From: Oscillospiraceae bacterium
Lineage (GTDB): Bacteria; Bacillota; Clostridia; Oscillospirales; Oscillospiraceae
DNA: 23,984 bases
Direction of reading: 5' to 3'
Assembly: GCA_017409645.1 (NCBI GenBank)
Contig: JAFQSI010000182.1
Span: forward strand, 1 to 23,984
The notes under the pieces are model-generated. The model was given only the letters and a program-made list of their open reading frames with translations, was not told the DNA's origin and ran no database searches. Shown here in pieces: positions 7,499-15,600 of this stretch. The translations under genes and the position numbers were made by a program. Every line of letters starts with the position of its first letter. The stretch's first letter is position 1.

Positions 7499-8266
7499 AT
7501 GAAACGATGGATACCTGCGGCGCTGTGCGCAGTGCTGGCGATTACGCTGCTGCTTGCCGCCCTGCCGGGCCGGGCGGTGCCCACGGCTGGCTGGGGCCTG
7601 TCCTTTCAGACGGAGGGGCAGGCCCCGGCGGGGCCGGTGCGTCCGGAGAAGCTCCGGGAGCTGGGAGCTGCCTACGTGGATGAGGACGGGGGGAAGGTGC
7701 TGTATCTGACCTTCGACGCGGGCTACGAGAACGGGTACACCGAAAAGATCCTCGATATCCTGAAAAAACAGGAGGTGCCCGCGGCCTTTTTCCTGGTGGG
7801 GGACTACCTGGAGCGCAACGCCGATCTGGTGCGCCGGATGACTGCGGAGGGGCATATCGTGGGCAACCACACCCTGCACCACCCGGACATGAGCGCCGTA
7901 CCCAGCCGGGAGGCCTTTGAAAAGGAGCTGCGGGGGGTCGAGAATCTCTACACGGACATCACGGAGCAGACTCTGCCCAAATTCTACCGGCCGCCCCAGG
8001 GGCTCTACTCCGAGGAAAATCTGCAGATGGCGAAGGACATGGGCTACAAAACCGTCTTCTGGAGCCTGGCCTACGCCGACTGGGACAACGAAAAGCAGCC
8101 GGAGCCGGAGGCCGCCCTGGAAAAGCTCAACAGCCGGGTCCACGACGGAGCCGTGGTACTGCTCCACGCCACCTCGAAGACCAATGCGGAGATCCTGGAC
8201 CGGCTCATCACGATCTGGAAGGACATGGGCTACCGGTTCGCACCCCTGACGGAGCTGTTTGACTGA
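7499..8266 (+). CDS. pdaA: PdaA-like polysaccharide (muramic delta-lactam) deacetylase
   Basis: 255-residue NodB-fold deacetylase. In spore formers PdaA removes acetyl groups from muramic acid during cortex synthesis, a step to muramic delta-lactam needed for germination. A signal peptide/anchor lies at residues 1-27 (MKRWIPAALCAVLAITLLLAALPGRA). Motif 1 is TFDAGYENGYT with Asp73; as in PdaA the usual second Asp (TFDDG) is missing, here Ala. Motif 2 is GNHTLHHPD (His124, His128), motif 3 RPPQG, motif 4 WSLAYADWD, motif 5 LLHATSKTNAEILDRLI. Start 7499 is preferred over the in-frame ATG at 7493 because GGGAGGG at 7486-7492 is spaced six bases from it. It stands alone behind a terminator, as expected for a sporulation-specific promoter, though I cannot define one securely. 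Confidence 0.9.
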   Translation: MKRWIPAALCAVLAITLLLAALPGRAVPTAGWGLSFQTEGQAPAGPVRPEKLRELGAAYVDEDGGKVLYLTFDAGYENGYTEKILDILKKQEVPAAFFLVGDYLERNADLVRRMTAEGHIVGNHTLHHPDMSAVPSREAFEKELRGVENLYTDITEQTLPKFYRPPQGLYSEENLQMAKDMGYKTVFWSLAYADWDNEKQPEPEAALEKLNSRVHDGAVVLLHATSKTNAEILDRLITIWKDMGYRFAPLTELFD

Positions 8267-8297
8267 TCATGGTCCCTGCGACCGGATCACCACGATC

Positions 8298-8428
8298 GCT
8301 GTCATTGCGAGGAGCGAAGCGACGTGGCAATCCGTTCTCTTCCGGCCCCGGAGGGGCCGGGTGGTGCTTCGCACCACAAGGGATACGGATTGCCACGTCG
8401 GGGCTTTGCCCCTCCTCGCAATGACAGC
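8298..8428. repeat. Palindromic MITE-like repeat, family B copy 2
   Basis: 131-bp palindrome with perfect outer arms GCTGTCATTGCGAGG and CCTCGCAATGACAGC, inner arms ACGTGGCAATCCGT and ACGGATTGCCACGT, and two internal hairpins (GGCCCC/GGGGCC and GTGGTGC/GCACCAC). It shares GTGGCAATCCGTTCTCTT with the reverse complement of the 2967-3091 element. It occupies about half of the 300-bp pdaA-rlmI gap; the rest holds the promoter at 8505. Confidence 0.88.
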
Positions 8429-8504
8429 GGCAGGCGGAAGCCGCTGCCTCCCTTTCACCTGGGCAATCATCAGGCCTGCCCAGCGGGGGGCAGAGGGGAA
8501 ATGA

Positions 8505-8533
8505 TTGCATTTTCCCCTTACTTATGCTACAAT
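8505..8533 (+). promoter_or_regulatory. Sigma-A-type promoter for the rlmI operon
   Basis: TTGCAT at 8505-8510 and TACAAT at 8528-8533 with a 17-bp spacer; start of transcription near 8540, 27 bases before the chosen ATG. Confidence 0.8.
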
Positions 8534-8566
8534 ATCCTCATCTTTATCATGGGGAGGAATGGCCTT

Positions 8567-9742
8567 ATGAACATTGGTGAGGTGCGGCTGCGCCGGGGGG
8601 AGGAGAAGGATCTCCTGGCCGGCGGCTGCTGGGTATATGACAACGAGGTCAGCTGGGTGGACGAGGACTGCGAAAACGGCGGCATCGTGGATGTGACGGC
8701 CTTCGACGGCTCCTTTGTGGGCCGGGGCTTTTTCAACGGAGAGAGCAAGATCATCGTCCGGCTGGTGACGAGACAGAAAGAGGAGATCAACACGGAATTC
8801 ATCGCGCGCCGTATTCGCGATGCCTGGATCAGAAGACGCCAGCTTGGTTTCAGCAATGCCTGCCGGGTGGTTTTCGGCGACGCCGACGGTCTGCCGGGTC
8901 TGACGGTGGACAAGTTCGGCGCGTATCTTTCCTTCCAGATCGTCTCCGCGGGCATGGAACGCTTCAAGTCCGACATCATCGACATTTTGGAGGCACTCTT
9001 TGAGCCGGAGGGCATCTGCGAGCGCAACGATGTTGCCATCCGGGAAAAGGAGGGCCTTCCCCTGCTCAGCGGCTGTGTCTGCGGCTACCTGCCGGAGAAG
9101 ATCCGCTTCCGGGAATTGGACGCCATGATGGAGGCGGACCTCTTAAACGGCCAGAAGACCGGCCACTTCCTGGACCAGCAGGAGAACCGGGGCCGGATCC
9201 GGCCCTACTGCCGGGGCGCGCGGGTCCTGGACCTGTGCTGCCACACCGGCGGCTTCACCGTCCACGCGGGACTCTACGGCGCGAAGGCCATCAAGAGCGT
9301 GGATGTGAGCCAGTCGGCTCTGGACATGCTCATGGGCAACGCCGAGCTGAACGGCGTGGACCACCTGGTGGAGCCGGTCTGCGAGAATGTCTTCGATCTT
9401 GTCAAGCGGGAGTGCGACGGCGGCGAGCAGTACGATTTCATCATCTGCGATCCCCCGGCCTTCTCCAAGAGCCGCAAGACCCTGGACGCCGCCTACCGGG
9501 GCTACAAGGAGCTGAACTACCGGTGCATGAAGATGGTGGCTCCTGGCGGCTATCTGGCATCCTTTTCCTGCTCCCAGTTCATGACCGCGCCCCTGTTTTT
9601 GCAGATGCTGCGGGAGGCTGCCGCCGATGCGGGCCGGCAGGTCCTGCTCCTGGAGCCGCTGATGCAGTCCCGGGACCACGCCGCCGCCATTTATTCCGAG
9701 ACGAACTGGTATCTGAAGGGCTATATTGTCCGAGTATTGTAA
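8567..9742 (+). CDS. rlmI: RlmI-like 23S rRNA cytosine-C5 methyltransferase
   Basis: 391-residue SAM-dependent methyltransferase of the RlmI/YccW family, which makes m5C in 23S rRNA. An N-terminal PUA RNA-binding domain (about residues 1-70; LLAGGCWVYDNEV where relatives have HPWVF) and a central EEHEAD-type domain precede the Rossmann methyltransferase: motif I VLDLCCHTGGFTVHA, motif IV DPPAFSKS and the catalytic-type SCS in LASFSCSQFM. The start at 8567 is supported by GGGGAGG at 8551-8557; an in-frame ATG at 8549 would precede this ribosome site. First gene after a good promoter, and probably co-transcribed with the genes to 12491. Exact rRNA target is inferred from the family. Confidence 0.9.
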   Translation: MNIGEVRLRRGEEKDLLAGGCWVYDNEVSWVDEDCENGGIVDVTAFDGSFVGRGFFNGESKIIVRLVTRQKEEINTEFIARRIRDAWIRRRQLGFSNACRVVFGDADGLPGLTVDKFGAYLSFQIVSAGMERFKSDIIDILEALFEPEGICERNDVAIREKEGLPLLSGCVCGYLPEKIRFRELDAMMEADLLNGQKTGHFLDQQENRGRIRPYCRGARVLDLCCHTGGFTVHAGLYGAKAIKSVDVSQSALDMLMGNAELNGVDHLVEPVCENVFDLVKRECDGGEQYDFIICDPPAFSKSRKTLDAAYRGYKELNYRCMKMVAPGGYLASFSCSQFMTAPLFLQMLREAAADAGRQVLLLEPLMQSRDHAAAIYSETNWYLKGYIVRVL

Positions 9743-9840
9743 AACAGATTGAAGAGTGGAGATTGGAGAGTGGAGATCTCTGTGGAAGCAACGGATACTT
9801 CTTGATCTCCACTCTGCACTCTCCAATCTCCAATCTGAAC
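9743..9840. repeat. Purine-rich inverted repeat, family A copy 2
   Basis: AACAGATTGAAGAGTGGAG... on the left and GAGTGCAGAG-type complements ending in CCAATCTGAAC on the right form a hairpin of about 98 bases that starts at the rlmI stop and ends 14 bases before the next ATG. Units GATTGGAGA and GAGTGGAGA match copy 1 at 6060-6148. Confidence 0.82.
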
Positions 9841-9854
9841 CTACTGGTGATTAT

Positions 9855-10343
9855 ATGAGAACAAAGGATATTACCCGCATGGCGCTGCTCACCGCCATTG
9901 CGCTGACCATTTTTATGGTGGAGCTTCAGCTGCCGGGCCTGTCGCCGGTACCGGGCATCAAGCTGGGTCTGAGCAATATCGTCACCGTCTGGGCGGTGTT
10001 CACCATGGGGCCGAAAAAGGGCGCCATGATCCTGGCCGCCCGGGTATTCCTCGGCGCGGTGTTCTCCGGGCAGATGAGTACCATCCTCTACTCCGGCGCG
10101 GGGGGAGCCTGCGCCATCGGCGTCACCATTTTGTCCCGGAAATTCCTGACGAACAGGCAGATCTGGGTGGCTGGCGTCTTGGGCTCCATCGCCCACTGCA
10201 TCGGACAGATGGCCGTGGCCATCGGCGTGACGCTGACGCCGGGGCTGGCCGCCTACCTGCCGGTGATGATCGGCGTCGGTATCTTCACCGGTGCCTTTAC
10301 GGGCCTGTGTGCCCAATTCCTGACGGAAAGGTTGAAGCTTTGA
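9855..10343 (+). CDS. Gx transporter / heptaprenyl diphosphate synthase component I family membrane protein
   Basis: 162-residue integral membrane protein of the family named after HepS/component I (Hpre_diP_synt_I), also called Gx transporter. Typical blocks are PGIKLGLSNIVTVWAVF and AARVFLGAVFSGQ...STILYSGAGGACA; about five hydrophobic spans are visible. The true function is unsettled: the component I name comes from a Bacillus prenyl synthase, while the membrane architecture resembles small-solute or S-component transporters. The start at 9855 follows only a weak ribosome site (TGGTGA), directly after the purine-rich repeat. Its stop shares one base with the mrnC start (TGATG, 10341-10345). 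Confidence 0.85.
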   Translation: MRTKDITRMALLTAIALTIFMVELQLPGLSPVPGIKLGLSNIVTVWAVFTMGPKKGAMILAARVFLGAVFSGQMSTILYSGAGGACAIGVTILSRKFLTNRQIWVAGVLGSIAHCIGQMAVAIGVTLTPGLAAYLPVMIGVGIFTGAFTGLCAQFLTERLKL

Positions 10344-10756
10344 TGGAAAACTACTTCCATATGCATATGGACAGACGGCAGATCAATGCCATCTCCAATC
10401 TGGGTCTGGCCCACATCGGCGACGGTGTCTTCGAGCTGCTGACCCGGTCCTGGATCTGCGCCCACGGAGATCAGACGGTGGGCCGGATGCACCGGGACGC
10501 CATCGCCCTGGTCCGGGCCGGGGCCCAGGCGAAATTTGCCGAACAGATGCTGCCCCTGCTGACCGAGGACGAGAAGGCCCTGTACCGCCGGGGCAAGAAC
10601 AGCCACGTCCACGCAGTCCCCAAATCCTGCACCCCCGCCGAATACGCCAAGGCCACCGGCGTGGAGGCCCTCTTCGGCGGGCTTTATCTGGCCGGTCAGA
10701 CCGACCGGATCAACGAGATCTTTGTCACCGTGATGGAGGAGCTTTATGGCCTTTGA
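10343..10756 (+). CDS. mrnC: Mini-ribonuclease III
   Basis: 137-residue RNase III-like enzyme without a dsRNA-binding domain, which matures 23S rRNA ends in Firmicutes. The catalytic block AHIGDGVFELLTR has Asp27, and VEALFGGLYLAGQTDRINEI has Glu108, both where Mini-III has its acidic residues; KNSHVHAVPKS aligns with the RNAKS...PK segment. The start overlaps the previous stop by one base and its last 11 bases overlap rqcH, so the three genes are tightly coupled. In Bacillus mrnC sits next to cysS instead, so this setting is different. Confidence 0.9.
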   Translation: MENYFHMHMDRRQINAISNLGLAHIGDGVFELLTRSWICAHGDQTVGRMHRDAIALVRAGAQAKFAEQMLPLLTEDEKALYRRGKNSHVHAVPKSCTPAEYAKATGVEALFGGLYLAGQTDRINEIFVTVMEELYGL

Positions 10757-12491
10757 TGCTTATTTTCTCACCGCGGTCCTGGACGAGCTGCGCAGCGAGG
10801 CAGCGGGCGCCCGGGTGGAAAAGATCCACCAGCCCGCCCGGGATTCCGTGATTCTGCTGCTGCGGACCGAAAAGGGACGGCAGAAGCTCCTTCTGGCGGC
10901 GAATCCCGCCGCGCCCCGGCTCCATCTGACCACCGCCTCTCCGGAAAATCCTCCGGAGCCGCCCATGTTCTGCATGCTCCTGCGCAAGCACCTGTCCGGC
11001 GCCAGGCTTTCGGCCATCGAGCAGCCCGCCATGGAGCGCTGCGCGTCCTTTACCTTTGACTGCACCGACGAGATGGGCTATCCGGTCCAGAAGAAATTGG
11101 TCTGCGAGCTGATGGGCCGGACCTGCAACATCTATCTGCTGGGCCCCGATGGGCGTATTCTCGACTGTCTGCGGCGGGTCGGCCTGGACGAGAGCAATCG
11201 TCCCGCCCTGCCGGGCCTTCTGTATCAGCCCCCCGCTCCCGTGGCGAAGCTGGACCCCATGGCCATGGATGTGACGGATTTTGACCTTTTGCTCCGGGGA
11301 CCCGGCGCGGACAAGCTCTCCGACCGGCTCATGGACAACCTGGGCGGCCTTTCCCCCCTGGTCTGCCGGGAGGCGGCGATCTTTGCCGCCGGGGATCTGG
11401 ACGCCCGGGCCGACGACCTGGGGACCGACACCGCGGAAAAGCTGCACCTGTTCTTCTCTGAGCATCTGAACCATCCCGCCCCTTACTTCGTCCGGGGCCG
11501 GGACGGGGTGCCCAAATATTTTGCCTTCTGCCCCATCGTCGAGTACGGCGAATGGGAGCGGGCCGGGAGCTTTACGGAGCTGCTGGACTCCTTCTACACC
11601 CTCCGGGACCGGACCGACGCCATGCGCCAGAAGAGCCAGGCGGTCCGCAAGACCGTTTCGAACCTCTGCCAGCGCATCCGCCGCAAGCTCGCCATCCAGG
11701 AAAAGGAGCTGGCCGCGACCCTGGACCGGGAGCGCCTGCGGCAGCTGGGCGACATCGTCACCGCCAACATCCACTCCATCCGCAAGGGCCAGAAATTTGT
11801 GGAGGCCGAGGATTTTTATGACGAGAACATGCCCGTCATCCGGATCCCCATCTCCGAGGTCCTGTCGCCCCAGGAGAACGCGGCGAAATTCTACAAGGAC
11901 TACACCCGCATGAAGAACGCCCAGAAGGAGCTGACCCACCAGCTGGAGCTGGGCCGGGAGGAGCTTTCTTATCTCGAATCCGTCCTGGACGAGCTGACCC
12001 GGGCCGACTCCGAGCAGGCTCTGGAGGAGATCCGCCAGGAGCTGCAGGCCGGCGGCTACATCCGCAGGGACAACGGCAAAAAACGGATGAAGCAGTCGAA
12101 GCTCCAACCCATGCGCTTTGAGTCCACCGACGGCATCGGCATCTACGTGGGCCGGAACAACCGGCAGAACGACGAGCTGACCTTCAAACTGGCAAGCAAG
12201 GGCGACATCTGGCTCCATGCCCAGAAGGTCCACGGCTCCCACGTCATCATCGCAGCAAATGGTCGGCCCGTCCCCGACGACACCATCACCCAGGCCGCCC
12301 AGCTGGCGGCGTACCACTCCGAGCTGCGGCTGGGCAGGAACGTCAGTGTGGACGTGACCCCCGTCAAGCAGCTCAAGCGTCCCCCCGGAGCCAAGCCCGG
12401 CATGGTCATCTACCACACCTACCGGACCGTCATCGTCAATCCCTACGACTCCATCGTCAAGGAGATCGAGACGGGCAAGCCCAGGGGATAA
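10746..12491 (+). CDS. rqcH: RqcH (NFACT family) ribosome-associated quality control factor
   Basis: 581-residue Rqc2/NEMF homologue that binds stalled 50S subunits and adds C-terminal alanine tails. NFACT-N spans about residues 1-235 (MAFDAYFLTAVLDELRSE start, ELMGRTCNIYLL). Long helices around 280-430 form the coiled-coil arm, and NFACT-R follows with GDIWLHAQKVHGSHVII (Asp487, His491). The Asp-Arg pair needed for Ala-tRNA work in Bacillus RqcH (97-98) appears as Glu97-Arg98. Older names are fibronectin-binding protein or FbpA. The ribosome site GGAGGA (10735-10740) lies inside mrnC. Confidence 0.93.
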   Translation: MAFDAYFLTAVLDELRSEAAGARVEKIHQPARDSVILLLRTEKGRQKLLLAANPAAPRLHLTTASPENPPEPPMFCMLLRKHLSGARLSAIEQPAMERCASFTFDCTDEMGYPVQKKLVCELMGRTCNIYLLGPDGRILDCLRRVGLDESNRPALPGLLYQPPAPVAKLDPMAMDVTDFDLLLRGPGADKLSDRLMDNLGGLSPLVCREAAIFAAGDLDARADDLGTDTAEKLHLFFSEHLNHPAPYFVRGRDGVPKYFAFCPIVEYGEWERAGSFTELLDSFYTLRDRTDAMRQKSQAVRKTVSNLCQRIRRKLAIQEKELAATLDRERLRQLGDIVTANIHSIRKGQKFVEAEDFYDENMPVIRIPISEVLSPQENAAKFYKDYTRMKNAQKELTHQLELGREELSYLESVLDELTRADSEQALEEIRQELQAGGYIRRDNGKKRMKQSKLQPMRFESTDGIGIYVGRNNRQNDELTFKLASKGDIWLHAQKVHGSHVIIAANGRPVPDDTITQAAQLAAYHSELRLGRNVSVDVTPVKQLKRPPGAKPGMVIYHTYRTVIVNPYDSIVKEIETGKPRG

Positions 12492-12503
12492 AATATCGTC
12501 AAG

Positions 12504-12535
12504 ACCCGCCCAGGATGATCCCGGGCGGGTGTTTT
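12504..12535 (+). terminator. Intrinsic terminator after rqcH
   Basis: ACCCGCCC (12504-12511) pairs with GGGCGGGT (12523-12530), with extra pairs in the loop, followed by GTTTT. It ends the rlmI-to-rqcH operon. Confidence 0.82.
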
Positions 12536-12541
12536 GCGGCC

Positions 12542-12570
12542 TTGACGGGAGTTTTGTATCCATGTATAAT
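12542..12570 (+). promoter_or_regulatory. Near-consensus sigma-A promoter of the S8 protease gene
   Basis: TTGACG at 12542-12547 and a perfect TATAAT at 12565-12570 with a 17-bp spacer, 48 bp before the start codon. This predicts strong vegetative expression. Confidence 0.9.
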
Positions 12571-12617
12571 GGAGAAATCCAGAAAATACTGGAAAACAAA
12601 TGTAGGAGGAAAGAAAG

Positions 12618-15600
12618 ATGCACAAAAAGCATGGCATCCGCGCCCTGGCGCTGGTGCTGGCGATGGTCATGGTCCTGGGCCTGATCCCCGCCGCAGCAGC
12701 AGCCCCCGCGCAGTCTGAAGCAAAGAGCTTCCAGACCATTGACGACTATCTGCAGAAGCAGAAGACCACCTTCGACCGGGTGGATCCCGAAACCGAAGTG
12801 GAATTCATCGTGGAGCTTGACGACGCTCCCCTTGCCGATTCCATCCCCGCCGGCACGAAGCTGGCGGACTACCTGGACACCCGCAGGGGCAGCGTTCAGG
12901 CGAACGCCATTGCGCAGCAGCAGGCCGTCATGGCCGCCGCTGTGGAGGACTGCGCCGACGATGTGACCATCACCCACCGCTATCAGGTGGTCCTGAACGG
13001 CTTCGCCGTCCAGGCTGCCTACGGCGACCGGGCCGCCCTGGAGGCCATCCCCGGCGTCAAGCGGGTCACCCTGGGCAACCGCTATGAGGTCCCCGAGATC
13101 ATGGAGGCCGAGGGCGAGCTGATCACCAGCGGCGAGATGATGAACGCCGACGCCGCCAATGCCGAGGGCTTCACCGGCAAGGGCACCTTTGCCGCCGTCC
13201 TGGACACCGGTCTGACGGTGGAGCATGAGGCCTTCATCCCCGAAACCGTGGCCGGTGCCACCGTCACCGCCGACACCATCGCCGCCCTGACCGGTCTGAC
13301 CGCCACCGGCAACCTGTACAAGAACGCCAAGGTCGCCTTTGCCTATGACTACGCCGACGAGGACGACGACGTCTCCGACACCCAGGGCCACGGCACCCAT
13401 GTGGCCGGTACCGTTGCCGCCAACGGCGAAAGCTTCCGGGGCGTGGCTCCCGATGCCCAGCTGGCCATCATGAAGGTCTTCGGCGACGAGGGCGGCGCCC
13501 TGGACTCCGACATCATCGCCGCCCTGGAGGACTGCGTGATCCTGGGCGTGGACACCGTCAATATGTCCCTGGGCACCCCCTGCGGCTTCACCTTTGAGAA
13601 CGCCGCCACCGACGAGGTCTACAACACCGTCCGCAGCACCGGCATCAATCTGATGATCTCCGCGGGCAACGACTACAACTCCGCCTTCCAGAATCTCCGG
13701 GGTACCGACCTGGCCCTGGCGGGCAACCCCGACTACGGTATCGTGGGCTCCCCCTCCACCTATGCCGCCGCCCTGTCCGTGGCCTCCGTCAACGAGGCTC
13801 TGGCCTTTGGCAGCTACTTCCTGCTGGGGGATGAACAGATCACCTTCGACGAGACGCCCGACGCCGCCCTGAAGATCGGCGACCTGGAGGGCACCTATGA
13901 ATATGTCCGTGTCTCCGGCGTCGGCAACGCCAACGACTTCGCCAAGGTGGACGTCGCCGGCAAGATCGCCCTGGTGGAGCGCGGCGAGATCGCCTTCACC
14001 GAGAAGGAGCAGAATGCCTACGACGCCGGCGCCATCGCCATGCTCGTCTACAACAACACCGACGCCGAGGAAACGGTCTACATGCAGCTGAATGGTCTGA
14101 TCCCTGCGGTCTTCCTGAGCAAGGCCGAGGGCAGGCTCCTGAAGGACGCAGCCGTCAAGGAGATCACCGTCTCCGCCGCCTTCTCCGGCCGGATGGCCAG
14201 CCCCGTGGCCGGTCAGATGAGCGACTTCAGCTCCATGGGCGTGGCTCCCGACCTGAGCCTGAAGCCTGAGATCACCGCCCCCGGCGGCAACGTCTGGTCC
14301 ACCTCTGCCTCCGGCGGCTACGAGGAGATGAGCGGCACCTCCATGGCCGCTCCCCACATGACCGGCGCCGCAGCTGTGATGCGCCAGTATGTCAACGAGG
14401 CCTTCCCCGAACGCAGCGACTATGACAAGCAGGCCCTGATCGATGCTCTGCTCCTCTCCACCGCCGTGCCCGTCATGGACGAGAACGGTGTGGCCTATAC
14501 CCCCCGGAAGCAGGGCGCAGGCCTGGCCAACGTCTCCGCAGCCATCCACGCCGAGGCATATCTGACCGTGGAGGGCGGCCGCCCCAAGGCCGAGCTGGGC
14601 GAGAGTGAGGAGGGCGTGTACAGCTTCACCTTCACCGTCCACAACCTCTCCGACACCTCCCGGACCTGGGACATTTCCATCGATCCCATCGCCGCCCAGA
14701 CCGAGGAGCATTACGGCGAAGCCTACATCAGCGCGCTGTGCAGAGCCATGGAGGATAGCGAGCTGGATGTGACCTTCTCCGCCGAGTCCGTCACCGTCCA
14801 GCCCGGTGAGACTGCCGACGTGACCGTCACCATCGCCCTGACCGACGCGGGCAGGGACGCTCTGGCTGTCTTCCCCAACGGCATCTATGTGGAGGGCTTT
14901 ATCCGGCTCACCGGTGACGACGCCCCCGCCCTGGGTCTGCCCTACCTGGGCTTCTACGGCGACTGGGCCGACGCCCCCATCTTCGACTCCACCATGTATG
15001 ACGACGAGGCCGCCTTCATGGCCGAGTCCGCCATGGCCCAGATCGACTACAACGGCAACGGCAACTACCTGGGCGTCAACGCCATCACCGGCAACGCCCG
15101 GGCCGAGTGGATCTCCTACGCCAGCCGCACCGCGGGCTACTATCTCGTCACCCCCATGCAGGGTCTGCTGAGAGCCCCCAAGGAAATCTGGTACACCGCC
15201 TCGGCTGACGCAGATCCCGATGAGCCCGTCTATGTGATGGCTTTCGAGAACAGCTTCAAGTCCTTCTACTATTCCTCCGGCGGCTACATCTACACCGACT
15301 TCGTCCCCTGGGCCGACTCCTGGCAGCCCATCGACGGAAACGATGATCTGGGCTACTGGTATCTGGAGGACGGCCCCTATACCTACAAGATCGAAGCCAG
15401 GATCGACGGTCAGGACGAGTATCAGACCTCCTCCTACCCCATCTACATCGACAACGAGGCTCCCTCCGTCGTGGACCACACCTACTCCGTCGTCGACGGC
15501 GTGCCCACCCTGACCGTCCGGGTCACCGACAACCACTATGTCATGGCCGCCCAGCTGGTCAATGAGGACTTCGACACCGCTCTGAGCCCCATCATCGCCG

